Positions 1 through 8,346 of a DNA stretch of 32,261 nt are shown here, piece by piece (within the stretch, counting starts at the first letter, position 1; each line of letters opens with the position of its first letter). Below the pieces are notes generated by a model, which did no database searches, had not been told where the DNA came from, and saw nothing but the letters and a program-made list of their open reading frames with translations. This stretch comes from Verrucomicrobiota bacterium (GTDB lineage: Bacteria; Verrucomicrobiota; Verrucomicrobiia; Limisphaerales; BJHT01): positions 1 to 32,261 of the forward strand of contig BJHT01000046.1 of assembly GCA_014193395.1 (NCBI GenBank), read 5' to 3'. Both the position numbers and the translations under genes were made by a program.

Positions 1-928
1 GTTGTTCGTCGTCCAGTGCGTGCCGCCCGAGCGGATGCAAAAATAGCAGCAGGTTGAAGAGCGGATAGGCCAGCCAGGTGAACACCACGAAGACCACGTA
101 GAGATTGCGGAACGGCAACAGCCACGGTGCCAGTCCGGGGTTTGACTCGGACACAGCGCCCGCCACGCGATTGGCGACATAGCCGCCCACGATGACGCCC
201 CAGCGCGCGTTGTCGGGCAGCTTCTGCATCCAGAGAAAATATTTCAGCATCACCGCGTAGAGCGGATTGCCGGCCTTGAGTCCCTCGACGAGGCCCGCGC
301 GCGCCCACTCGTTCGTGGGGTCCAGGCGCAGGCTCTCGCGGAAATGGGTCATCGCCTCGCGCGGCCGCCCCTGCTCGAGAAACGTCCAGCCCTGGTTCGC
401 ATGGGAAAAACCGTCGTCGGGATTGCGCGCGAGCGTGCGCTCGATGGTTGCGCCGGCCTCGGCTTGGCGGCCGAGTTTCACGAGCGCCATCGCGCGAAGG
501 TTGTTGCACGCGGTGTGTTCGGGATCGAACTGCAAACCGAGTTCCGCCGCATTCAATGCCGGCTGCCATTGGCGGCGGTCCAGTTCAATGCCGGCGTGGA
601 CGCCGTGATAATCCGCGTCCGTCGGTTCGAGCCGGATCGCTTCCTGAATCGCGGTGGCGGCCTCGGCCTCGCGATTCTGATTCCAGAACACCCGCGCCAG
701 CGCGTAGTGCGGGAACGCCTGGTCGGGCGCGTTGGCGACGGCGTCGCGCGCGCACGCCGCGGCGTCGTCGAGCCGCTCCTGTTCCAGCAGACTGATCGCG
801 AGCAGCGCGTGGCCGAAGCCGTCGCTCGGACTCTGCACCAGATGCTGTCGCAGGGCTTGTTCGGCCAGTTCGTGCCGGCCCTGTTCCTGAAGCACCAAGG
901 CGCGTTGCAACTGCGGGGAGAGATCCAT
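1..928 (-). CDS. TPR-repeat protein with C-terminal membrane segment (3' end outside window)
   Basis: The reading frame is open from an ATG at 928 to the left edge, giving 309 residues, and the stop codon is not in the window. The first ~220 residues are helical TPR-like repeats with the usual small/aromatic spacing (for example GFGHALLAISLLEQERLDDA and AFPHYALARVFWNQNREAEA). They are followed by a hydrophobic stretch (YVVFVVFTWLAYPLFNLLLF) near the visible end, which suggests a membrane anchor. It starts 11 bases after the stop of the TPR/AAA+ ATPase gene on the same strand, so the two are probably one operon and may act together, with this protein as the membrane-bound scaffold. TPRs mediate protein-protein contacts; the partner is not visible. 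The function is unknown. The gene is clear; the precise role is not. Confidence 0.85.
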   Translation of the reverse strand, partial: MDLSPQLQRALVLQEQGRHELAEQALRQHLVQSPSDGFGHALLAISLLEQERLDDAAACARDAVANAPDQAFPHYALARVFWNQNREAEAATAIQEAIRLEPTDADYHGVHAGIELDRRQWQPALNAAELGLQFDPEHTACNNLRAMALVKLGRQAEAGATIERTLARNPDDGFSHANQGWTFLEQGRPREAMTHFRESLRLDPTNEWARAGLVEGLKAGNPLYAVMLKYFLWMQKLPDNARWGVIVGGYVANRVAGAVSESNPGLAPWLLPFRNLYVVFVVFTWLAYPLFNLLLFLHPLGRHALDDEQ

Positions 929-939
929 GGCCGTGCGGG

Positions 940-2340
940 TTACTTCAGCTTGAGATGCGTGAGGATGTCGTCGTACGCGCCGCCTTGATTCGAGTAGAGC
1001 GCGTAGTTCTTCGCGGTGGCGAACCACTCGCGCGTCGTTGGTTTTTGGCCGGCGACGGCGTGGAGCAAATCCCGCGTGCGGATGGGCAGCGGCACGCCGG
1101 ATTTCATGGCCTCGCGCAGCTTGTTCTCGACCGTCACGTCGATCACCGCCTTGATGTCCGCGCCCGAGAAGCCCTCACATTTTCTTGCAACGGCCTCCGC
1201 GTCGATGTCCTCGACCGGCTTGCCGCGCAGATGCAGCCGCAGGATTCCCGCGCGGGCCGGCTGATCCGGCGGCGGGACGAAGAGGATGCGATCAAACCGG
1301 CCGGGCCGGCGGAAGGCGCTGTCCAGATGCCACGGGGCGTTGGTCGCGCCGAGGATGAGCACGCCGTCGTTGGCGGATTTCACGCCGTCGAGTTCGGAGA
1401 GGAACTGGTTGATGAGATGCCGGCCGGCGCTGGTTTTCATGTCGGTGCGGCTGGCCCCGAGCGCATCGACTTCATCGAAGAACAGCACGCACGGCGCATT
1501 GCGACGGGCCTGTGCGAACACCTCGTGCAGGTTGCGCTCGCTCTTCCCGATCCACATGTCGAGCACGTCGTGAATGCCGATGGCCAGGAAGCTCGCCTTC
1601 ACCTCGCCCGCGGTGGCACGCGCTAGATGCGTCTTGCCGCAGCCGGGCGGGCCGTACATCAGGATGCCACCGCCGACAGACTTGCCATACGCCTTGAACA
1701 TCTCGGCGTGCGTGAGCGGGTAGATGATCTTGAGGCGGATTTCCTCCTTGAGCGCGTCCATGCCGCCCACGTCGGCGAATGTGATGCGCGGGCGTTCGAG
1801 TTCCACCACGGCTTCCGGTTCGGCGGGCTGCCAGTTCGCGCGGACCCGCCCGTCGGAGACCTCCCCGTCGTCATCGCTCTCGCCGGAGGAAAATGGCCGG
1901 GCCGCGGCGGATTCCGCTTCCGGCGCGAGCTGGATGCCGAAGCGCCGCGCAAAGTCCGGGTCGGCGGCCGTGCGGTCCTTGGCGACGCCGCGCTTGTATT
2001 GCTCGACCGCCAACTGCACTTCGCCGACGCCGGCGAGCAACCGGGCGTGAAACACAAAGGCCCGCGCCGGCGCCTCGGGCGATTTCACCAAATCCTCCAG
2101 CACCACCAGCGCGGGGCTGGTCTTGCCATCCGCGTGAAAGGCGCGCGCCAGTCCGAATTTCAATGCCGGATGTGCGGGGGCCAGCGCGAGCGCAGCACGA
2201 TATTCCGTCACCGCGAGCGCGGGCAGCGCCGCCGCCAACAGGGCGTCGGCGAGCGCCTGACGCAGCGGAAGATTTTCGGGCGAGAGCCGCACGGCGGCGC
2301 GCAGGGATTGGATGTGTTCGGGTTCGGCGGCGGTTGACAT
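940..2340 (-). CDS. AAA+ ATPase with N-terminal TPR-like region
   Basis: This is a 466-aa protein. Residues ~1-140 are alanine-rich TPR-like helices, ~145-180 are an acidic linker, and ~185-430 are a classical AAA+ module of the VPS4/katanin/FtsH type. Visible motifs are Walker A GPPGCGKT (230-237), Walker B LFFDEVDA with D289/E290, sensor-1 N334 in GATNA, and arginine-finger region FRRPGRFD (343-350). Such enzymes use ATP to remodel or unfold protein partners as hexamers; no protease or membrane domain is present here. The frame is open 63 bases further upstream (ATG at 2403), but the ATG at 2340 is preferred because the extension has no recognisable character and the TPR helices begin just after 2340. 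The downstream neighbour encodes another TPR protein with a membrane segment. Substrate unknown. Confidence 0.9.
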   Translation of the reverse strand: MSTAAEPEHIQSLRAAVRLSPENLPLRQALADALLAAALPALAVTEYRAALALAPAHPALKFGLARAFHADGKTSPALVVLEDLVKSPEAPARAFVFHARLLAGVGEVQLAVEQYKRGVAKDRTAADPDFARRFGIQLAPEAESAAARPFSSGESDDDGEVSDGRVRANWQPAEPEAVVELERPRITFADVGGMDALKEEIRLKIIYPLTHAEMFKAYGKSVGGGILMYGPPGCGKTHLARATAGEVKASFLAIGIHDVLDMWIGKSERNLHEVFAQARRNAPCVLFFDEVDALGASRTDMKTSAGRHLINQFLSELDGVKSANDGVLILGATNAPWHLDSAFRRPGRFDRILFVPPPDQPARAGILRLHLRGKPVEDIDAEAVARKCEGFSGADIKAVIDVTVENKLREAMKSGVPLPIRTRDLLHAVAGQKPTTREWFATAKNYALYSNQGGAYDDILTHLKLK

Positions 2341-2646
2341 GCGGGGAGCGTGCCGCGTTTCAGCGACGAAGGAAGCCGAAAGACCCGCGGGCATCGCGGA
2401 CACGGGACGGGTCGCGCGAGCGTCGTGGAAAATCCACCCCGCCTCACCCCGCTGCGCCCGGGGCCGGATGCGCGCCGGAACAGCCGCGCCCCCCTCTCCA
2501 CGACCGGCAGCGGTGATTCGCCAACAGTCTCAAAAAAAGCGCGGCAGAAGGCTTTCATTCAAGCTTTGCCGTTGCCATTCCCCTGTCTCATCGCTAACCA
2601 TCTCGCCGTTCACGTTCCAAAAACTGAGCCATTTACCGAGCGATCT
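2341..2646. other. Divergent intergenic region between ATPase and TIM-barrel genes
   Basis: This 306-bp stretch lies between two divergent start codons and must hold promoters for both. The open frame running through it upstream of 2647 looks like random GC-rich translation and is not taken as coding. The last ~80 bases are distinctly less GC-rich than the surroundings, as expected for a promoter/leader, but no convincing -35/-10 pair or strong Shine-Dalgarno was picked out. Confidence 0.4.
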
Positions 2647-3681
2647 ATGTCCCAACCTCTGTTTCACGCCAGCATCGAAGGCGCCCAGCACGGCGCCAAG
2701 AGCCTCGAACAATTCCTCGATTACGCCAAAGCCGCCGGTGCCGCCGGTGTGCAGCCGAGCAACTACATGCTCGGCGACGGCAAGGGCGGTTTCCGCAAAG
2801 CCAAGGAAGTCCAAGCCCTGTTCGCCGATCGCGGCCTGAGCCTCGACGGCATCAGCGCCCACTGCCCGTTCTGGGTTCACACCAGCGCTTGGACCGGCAC
2901 CAAGTCCGGCAACCCCTTTATCGCCCCCGAGATCGCCAAGCTCTCGCCTGAGAAGATCGAAGCCTGGCACGAGAAATATTTGCTGAACCTCATGGACTTC
3001 GCCGCCGAGCTGAAGGTCAAATCCATGCCCATGTTCTGGGGCGTCGCCTTCGGTTGGGAACTGGCCACCGGCTATCCATGGGGCTTCTGGAGCGGCGGCG
3101 GCTTCGACCTCGTGAAGGAAGGCCAGGAGCGCTTCGTGAAAAAGACCGCCAAACTCCGCGCCCACGCCAACAAGCTTGGCATCAAGCTCTGTCACGAGAT
3201 CCATCCCGGCACCGCCGCCATGTGCGCGGATGATTTCCTGATGCTCGTGAAAATCTGCGACAACGACAAATCCCTCGCCGTCAACGCCGACCCCTCGCAC
3301 TGCTGGGAAGGCGAATCGTGGGAAACCCGTTTCCTCAAGGTCGGCCCCTACATCTACGCCTGCCATGTGAAGAACTTCGTCATCCGCCCGAACATTCCGG
3401 TGCGCATGATGAACGGCAACTGGCCCCAGCGCGCCATGCAGTTCACCGACCTCGGCAGCGGCGACCTGAACATGCAGCGCTACGCCGAACTCCTCCTCCA
3501 CGTCGGCTACGCCCAGCGCTACTGCCAGCTCAACGGCACCAAGACCGCGCCCCTCATCGTCGAAGCCGAGAGCGCCCACAAGGATCTCGACTACTGCAGC
3601 GCCGACGGTGTGCGCTACGTGAAAAACAACCTCTGCTTCCCCGTCGCCGCCGGCTCCTTCGAGGACGGCATGGGCAGCTAG
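2647..3681 (+). CDS. Sugar phosphate isomerase/epimerase (xylose-isomerase-like TIM barrel)
   Basis: This 344-aa protein belongs to the AP-endonuclease-2/xylose-isomerase-like TIM-barrel superfamily. Metal-binding candidates occur in the expected order: E184 in CHEIHPG, D215 and H218 in NADPSH, H240 in CHVKNF, and E306 in VEAES. Family members isomerise or epimerise sugars and polyols or act on sugar-derived substrates with a divalent metal; the substrate cannot be read from sequence. There is no signal peptide, so it is cytoplasmic. The start is set at the ATG at 2647 because the preceding 99 in-frame codons have no protein-like character and the mature-looking protein begins MSQPLFHASIEG. 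It stands alone on the plus strand and is closed by a strong terminator 25 bases after the stop. Confidence 0.9.
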   Translation: MSQPLFHASIEGAQHGAKSLEQFLDYAKAAGAAGVQPSNYMLGDGKGGFRKAKEVQALFADRGLSLDGISAHCPFWVHTSAWTGTKSGNPFIAPEIAKLSPEKIEAWHEKYLLNLMDFAAELKVKSMPMFWGVAFGWELATGYPWGFWSGGGFDLVKEGQERFVKKTAKLRAHANKLGIKLCHEIHPGTAAMCADDFLMLVKICDNDKSLAVNADPSHCWEGESWETRFLKVGPYIYACHVKNFVIRPNIPVRMMNGNWPQRAMQFTDLGSGDLNMQRYAELLLHVGYAQRYCQLNGTKTAPLIVEAESAHKDLDYCSADGVRYVKNNLCFPVAAGSFEDGMGS

Positions 3682-3706
3682 GTCCGACACCAAAAACCTT
3701 CTGCAG

Positions 3707-3738
3707 GGCACCGGGACCATTGTTCCGGTGCCTTTTTT
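3707..3738 (+). terminator. Rho-independent terminator of the TIM-barrel gene
   Basis: A perfect 8-bp stem, GGCACCGG (3707-3714) with CCGGTGCC (3725-3732), encloses a 10-base loop and is followed directly by six T residues (3733-3738). It lies 25 bases beyond the stop codon at 3681, in the right orientation. Confidence 0.92.
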
Positions 3739-3751
3739 ATTTTCTGCGCGC

Positions 3752-4232
3752 TCCTTGTAGGAGACGACGTGAGGAGAACCCGAGCGCCAAAAAACGGCGC
3801 AGCATGAGGCCAACGTACCAAAAAAATCGAAGGGGGCTGCGTTGGCAGGCGGACGGCCCGTCAAGCGCGGCATGCACAACGTGAATCAGAATCCCAGTCG
3901 CCGAAACTGAATGGGCAAAGGAATGGAGGCAAAGGAATGAAGACAAAAAAATTCGCTGTTCCCATTCCTTTGCCTCCATTCCTTTGCCCAAAATTCCGCT
4001 GCCCTGTTTCCGTGCGTGTATCGGCACACTTCGCTCGCTGCTCCAGTATCCGCTGCCGCCCGGCAGGTACGCTGGCAGTCTCTAACCTTTTCCACGAGAG
4101 GAGCGTGACTGAAGCTCACGATTTCAAAGCGTGCTCACATCGTCAGCCACACTGAAAAATGGGCGCTTTGGGCTGCAGCACGTACTCCTCGCAGAAAAAG
4201 TTAGAGACTCCTCACGTCGTCTCCTACAAGGA
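3752..4232. repeat. Segment bounded by a perfect 25-bp inverted repeat (family 'CCTTGTAGGAG')
   Basis: The left arm at 3752-3776 begins TCCTTGTAGGAGACGACG and its exact reverse complement lies at 4208-4232. Outside/adjacent to the right arm is GTTAGAGA. The same family recurs at 19811-19846 and 19961-19996, so this is a dispersed intergenic repeat in this genome. It encodes no protein. Confidence 0.8.
3913..3989. repeat. Perfect 27-bp inverted repeat built from ATTCCTTTGCC units
   Basis: Positions 3913-3939 (starting GGGCAAAGGAATGGAGG) are the exact reverse complement of 3963-3989, with a 23-base spacer that contains a run of seven A. Each arm holds two copies of the 10-mer TTCCTTTGCC or its complement. 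The RNA or single-stranded DNA could form a long hairpin. Similar units recur at 5903-5942 and 30723-30878. Confidence 0.85.
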
Positions 4233-4561
4233 AAGCACCCGGCTCCACGCGGGAAATATCGCCACCGAAAACCCCCTCCCCATTTTTCTGCCGTCACCCC
4301 GCCCCGTTTCAGCGCCCGCCCTCGTGCCGCTTCATCTCCCTGATCCGATTCAAAAAGCCGCCGGACTAAAAAAACGGATTGGCAGACGAATGAGGGGAAG
4401 CCGAATCGGGATGGAAAACTCGTCTGCCAACCCCGCGCCCGACACTCCGAGCGGGCCGTCCACACCCCTGCCGCACTATCCCCTGAAGCTTGGCCCTTGG
4501 CCGTTCCCTTGAGCTTTGAGCTTTGTTCTTGGAGCTTTTTCATCCGCCCCCCGCCCCTCCG

Positions 4562-5620
4562 TCACTTCGGCTGCTTGTATCCCGGCGGCGCAATCACCAC
4601 CTCGAAGTCCGCCCCTTTCACCTTCCGCAGTTCGTCGTGCAACACCGGGATGCGCTCGTCCGGCGCGACCGACACGGCCCAGTCGATGCCGTTGTCCGCA
4701 TTCATCATCCCGTAGCGTTTCAACGCCTCGAGAATGGTCTTCACCTCCGGCGAAAACTTCGACGTATCGAAATCCTTGCGCAGCCGGAACCGCTCGCCCA
4801 TGCGCGGCAAATTCGGGTCCGTCTTGCGGCTCGCGTAATGCGTCGCCGGATACACATAGGCGCGCCGCGTGTTCTTGAACGTCGCCCGCAACGCGTGCTC
4901 GATCTTGCCGCGCTTGAGTTCGTCATAGCGCACCACGGACGGAAAGATCGGCAGCCCCGCCGCGTCCGAACTCGTCCAGCCGTCCGGCCGCTGCTGATTC
5001 GACGCGAGATTGAAAATAGAAGCCTGTTCGGCGACCCAGCCCTTGTCCGTTTTCGTGAGCCGATAAAACTCGTAGAGCATCCGGTTCACCGGATCGACGA
5101 CGATCCCGTGGCGGTCCGCATCCAACGTCGGCTTGCCGCGCTGCACGTCCTCGAAGGTGAGCGCGCGCGTGGCCGGATCGCGTTTGAAACACGCCGGCCA
5201 GCCCTCGATCACCGCGCTGTCCGGCACCGGATAAGGCCCCTTGTCGGACTCACCAGCGTAGGCGTTTAGCCGCACATCGATCTTCTTTTGATCCGGCGGC
5301 ACGAGGACGAATCCCATGTCCGGATTGTACCGCAGCGGCTTGGCACCGCCGATCAACGCGATCATTGCCTTCGAGTTCGGCGCGACCGGCCACGCATCGA
5401 CAGGGATATTCCACGGATTATCCGGCGGAAACACTTCGAGCGCCACGAGCACCGCGTCCGCCTCGGGCGTGTCGAACTGCAATGGCTTGTCGAACTTCGG
5501 CATCGTTGCCGCCTTGAGGCGCGCGAGCCGTTCTTGATTGATCGCAACACCGGGTGAATCAGCGGCAACGGCAAGCGTGTGGGCGAGCAGAAGGAGGAGG
5601 AGAAGGGGTTGGATGCGCAT
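4562..5620 (-). CDS. Secreted protein of unknown function (DNPWN family)
   Basis: This is a 352-aa protein with a clear signal peptide: M-R, then a leucine-rich core (residues ~5-17) and a likely cleavage after AVA (~19). The mature part carries blocks DNPWN (67-71), GWTSSDAAGLPIFP (214-227) followed by VRYDE, AYVYPATHYAS (254-264), and KRYGMMNADNGIDW (301-314). I recall these blocks from a family of uncharacterised exported bacterial proteins, sometimes joined to carbohydrate-related modules; I cannot assign an activity. The start at 5620 is chosen because the signal peptide begins there; the same frame stays open to 6022 but those residues look random. It is flanked on both sides by long repeat-containing gaps and has no operon partner. 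Confidence 0.85.
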   Translation of the reverse strand: MRIQPLLLLLLLAHTLAVAADSPGVAINQERLARLKAATMPKFDKPLQFDTPEADAVLVALEVFPPDNPWNIPVDAWPVAPNSKAMIALIGGAKPLRYNPDMGFVLVPPDQKKIDVRLNAYAGESDKGPYPVPDSAVIEGWPACFKRDPATRALTFEDVQRGKPTLDADRHGIVVDPVNRMLYEFYRLTKTDKGWVAEQASIFNLASNQQRPDGWTSSDAAGLPIFPSVVRYDELKRGKIEHALRATFKNTRRAYVYPATHYASRKTDPNLPRMGERFRLRKDFDTSKFSPEVKTILEALKRYGMMNADNGIDWAVSVAPDERIPVLHDELRKVKGADFEVVIAPPGYKQPK

Positions 5621-5902
5621 AAGGATTGACGGCTTTATTCGCGGAACCCGCACTCGCTGGCAATCACCAATATGCAATGCGGTTTCGCGCGAATGCAGAC
5701 AGACCTGCGACGAGAGCCGCTCCCGCCGGAACCCAGCAACTCGCCCGCATGAACTGGAAGTATTCCGAAAACCGTGGGACTCGGCGACCGAATCCCCGTC
5801 AGCCGAGGGTGGCCGACAACTTTGCCGTAACCACGCACGAAACTCTCGCACCACAACAACCTTCTCGCGCCATGGACGGCCAGCCCGTCCCGCCACCAAT
5901 TC

Positions 5903-5942
5903 GTCCCGCTCATTTTCCTGTCCAAAATTCCCTTGCCCAATT
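5903..5942. repeat. Degenerate ATTCCTTTGCC-type repeat units
   Basis: The segment reads as spaced units ATTTTCCTGTCC, AAATTCCCTTGCCC and AATTC. It resembles the forward units at 3963-3997 and 30809-30878, with more mismatches. Confidence 0.45.
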
Positions 5943-6132
5943 CGGCCGTGCAACCGTGCGGTCACGTCCCATGCCAGGCGCAAGTCGCCGGAGAATTCCG
6001 CCGCTACCCTTCCCCTTCCCACCCCGCGACCGGGGAACGGGCGCCGGCCGCTGTGGTTGCGCCTTCACCGATCTGTATCCACGGCGACTCCGTGGTTCAT
6101 CAGTCTCTAACCGGTTTAATGGTCACGACTAA

Positions 6133-6293
6133 TTCTATTGCGCGTTCAAGCTGAGGCTACTGCGCGCCGGGATTTGCACTGCTGGCAAGGCGCGAGGAAG
6201 GAGCATATCCAGACGGGATCTGTGACTGACGAGCATCACCGCCAGCGGCGAAAAGAACCAGCGAATTAGCCTCAGCTTGAACGCGCATTAGAA
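6133..6293 (-). mobile_element. MITE-like element, copy 1 (161 bp)
   Basis: The element is bounded by 27-bp terminal inverted repeats (6133-6159 and 6267-6293, one mismatch) with core CGCGTTCAAGCTGAGGCTA. Its reverse complement matches 13394-13554 over the full 161 bp with about 12 substitutions and no indels. It is too short for a transposase, so movement would need an enzyme supplied in trans. A 43-codon frame (6288 down to 6157) is open in this copy and in the other; see findings. Confidence 0.85.
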
Positions 6294-6636
6294 TAAGAAC
6301 AACCGTCTCACAACTGAGGAATACGAATAGGAACAGCACCCCTCAGTTGTCCTCCCTGTCTCTCGGTGTTTCGGCAATCCTGCCCTCGCCGGATAACCAA
6401 CCAGCCCTCACCATTGACCGACACTAACTTGCACTAATAAAACCACCCAGCCTGACCTCACTCCGCAATATTACTATTTCATCAGTTTCCATTCGCGCCA
6501 GTCAGTGGTTGCCCATCCTCCCACGCCAGCCACCCCACCCCAGGCACTCCCGACTTAATTACTAATCACTAATTACTGATTACTTTTCAGATTTTCCCCT
6601 CGCGACCCCGCCCCGATTAACGGCACCATCCACCCC

Positions 6637-8346
6637 GTGCAGCAACCTACAGATCACCCCACCCGGTGGACCCATTTCCGCAGCATGGGCGGTGCCTATC
6701 TCATCTTGGTGCTGACCCTGGTGACCACGTTCTACGCGTGGCATCTGGTCGAACAATCCGTCGTTGAGCAAGACACCGAACGCTTCAAGGACGAGGTCCG
6801 CCGCATGATCGAAATGCTCCGCGCCAATCACCGGCGGCACCTCGACACCCTCAACCCACTGCGCGCACGCCTCGAGTCCGCGCCGGAGATCACCACCGCC
6901 CTGTGGCGGCAGGCGGTGACCCGCGAACCGTGGCACGCCGCGGGCAGCCTCGAAGTCGGCTACGCGGAGGCGCAAGGCGACGGCCCCGACCTCAAATGCC
7001 CGGTGCGTTTTCTCGAAACCAAACTCGAAGGCTCGCGCCGCCAACCCGGCACCGACCTCGCGCAGGAAACCGCCATCCGCCCTGCCCTGCGCGCCGCTGC
7101 AGCCAACGACCACGCCGTCGCCACGCGCCGCGTGCGCCTCACCACCGCGGGCGCACCCGACCGCCGCCTGGCCGTGCTCGTGTTGCTCGCCGTGCGCGCC
7201 CCGGAGCCGGCGTCCACCGCGCGCGGCTTTTTATTCCTCACCTATGATCCCGAAGAACTCGTGAATGACCCGCGTTTACAAATGGCCAGCAGCGGCGTCG
7301 AACTGGCCATCGTCGCGCCGCTGACCCCGAAACCAGGCGCCATCGCCGAACCGGAGGAACCCTTCCAACGCCGCACCCTCTTCACGATGCCGGGCGTTAG
7401 CTGGACGTTGCTGTTCACCGCGCGGCCCTCGTTTTTCCTAGCGTCGGAAAAAATGCTCCCGCGCTTGGTGCTCGGTACCGGAATAATCCTGAGCCTGCTC
7501 CTGTTCCGCATCGCTTGGGGCGAAACGCACCGCCGCCTCGCCGCCGAACGCGCCGCGCGGCTCCGCACGGAAATGGTCGAACGCGAACACGCCGCGCGCG
7601 AACTCGAGGAAGCACTTGCCTCGGAACGCGAACTGGGGCGGCTCAAATCCAATTTCGTCGCGACCGTCTCGCATGAGTTTCGCACGCCGCTGGCCGTGAT
7701 CCTAAGCTCCAGCGAACTGCTCGAACGCTACTACGACGGCCTTGATCCGGGCCAGCGGCGCGAGCAGTTGCAGACCATCAGCCACGCGGTCCGGCGCATG
7801 TCGGCGTTGATGGAGCAGGTGCTGCTGCTCAGCCGCGTGGACGCCGGCAATCTCGAATTCAAACGCGCGTCACTGGACCTCGCCGCACTGGTCCGCCGTG
7901 TGGCCGCCGACGTCGCGACCGCGACCCAGAGCCGCTGTCCCATCCACGTCCGCGCCGCCGAACTCCCGCCCGTGCTCGCCGATCAAGGGCTGCTGCAAAT
8001 TGTCCTGACCAACCTCATTAACAACGCGGTGAAATACTCGCCCGCCGGCAGCTCCGTCTCCGTCTCGCTCGAGCGCGCCAACACCGACGCCGTGCTGCAA
8101 GTCCGCGACGCGGGCATCGGCATCCCCGCCGAAGATCAGAAGCGCCTGTTCACGCCGTTCTTTCGCGCGGGCAATGCCGGCGACATTCCCGGCACGGGCC
8201 TCGGTCTCGCCATCGTGAAACGCTGCGTCGCCCTGCATGAAGGCGCGCTCACCTGCGAGAGCACCGCCGGACACGGCGCCACCTTCACCGTGCGGCTCCC
8301 CGTTTTTCCGCCGCTTTCCGACCATGAAAAAAATCCTGCTCATTGA
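6637..8346 (+). CDS. Membrane sensor histidine kinase
   Basis: This 569-aa protein has a membrane segment at ~19-36, an extracytoplasmic region (~37-272) that may be a CHASE-like sensor, and a second membrane segment at ~274-292. A coiled-coil (~295-335) leads to a HisKA dimerisation domain with phospho-acceptor H346 in VSHEFRTPLAVI. The HATPase domain has an N box (NLINNAVKYS, 459-468), a G1 box (DAGIGIP, 491-497) and a G2 box (GTGLGLAI, 519-526). It would autophosphorylate on H346 and pass phosphate to the regulator encoded next, whose start overlaps this gene by 23 bases. The listed start is a GTG at 6637; an ATG at 6685, just before the first membrane helix, is a realistic alternative. 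The sensed signal is unknown. Confidence 0.93.
   Translation: MQQPTDHPTRWTHFRSMGGAYLILVLTLVTTFYAWHLVEQSVVEQDTERFKDEVRRMIEMLRANHRRHLDTLNPLRARLESAPEITTALWRQAVTREPWHAAGSLEVGYAEAQGDGPDLKCPVRFLETKLEGSRRQPGTDLAQETAIRPALRAAAANDHAVATRRVRLTTAGAPDRRLAVLVLLAVRAPEPASTARGFLFLTYDPEELVNDPRLQMASSGVELAIVAPLTPKPGAIAEPEEPFQRRTLFTMPGVSWTLLFTARPSFFLASEKMLPRLVLGTGIILSLLLFRIAWGETHRRLAAERAARLRTEMVEREHAARELEEALASERELGRLKSNFVATVSHEFRTPLAVILSSSELLERYYDGLDPGQRREQLQTISHAVRRMSALMEQVLLLSRVDAGNLEFKRASLDLAALVRRVAADVATATQSRCPIHVRAAELPPVLADQGLLQIVLTNLINNAVKYSPAGSSVSVSLERANTDAVLQVRDAGIGIPAEDQKRLFTPFFRAGNAGDIPGTGLGLAIVKRCVALHEGALTCESTAGHGATFTVRLPVFPPLSDHEKNPAH

Larger units (their letters stand above)
3739..4561. other. Repeat-rich intergenic region, no gene seen
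   Basis: About 820 bp separate the terminator from the convergently placed secreted-protein gene. The short open frames here are low-complexity and mutually incompatible, and none looks like a protein. The stretch holds a perfect 25-bp inverted repeat (3752-3776 with 4208-4232) enclosing a perfect 27-bp inverted repeat (3913-3939 with 3963-3989); both are listed separately. A further fragment related to the first family (GTCTCTAACCTTTTCCACGA) lies near 4079-4098. The remaining part, 4240-4560, shows nothing recognisable. Confidence 0.6.
5621..6636. other. Intergenic region with MITE copy 1 and short repeats
   Basis: This ~1-kb gap lies between the divergent secreted-protein and histidine-kinase genes. 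It contains the 161-bp MITE-like element (6133-6293) and degenerate ATTCC(C/T)TTGCC units at 5903-5942. An AT-rich stretch at 6553-6593 holds near-repeats of ACTAATTACT and may include the kinase promoter. No gene is convincing. Confidence 0.5.

Noticed and set aside
2350-2646. 99-residue N-terminal extension of the TIM-barrel protein
   Set aside because: Arg/Pro-rich, without homology-like character and running through the divergent promoter region.
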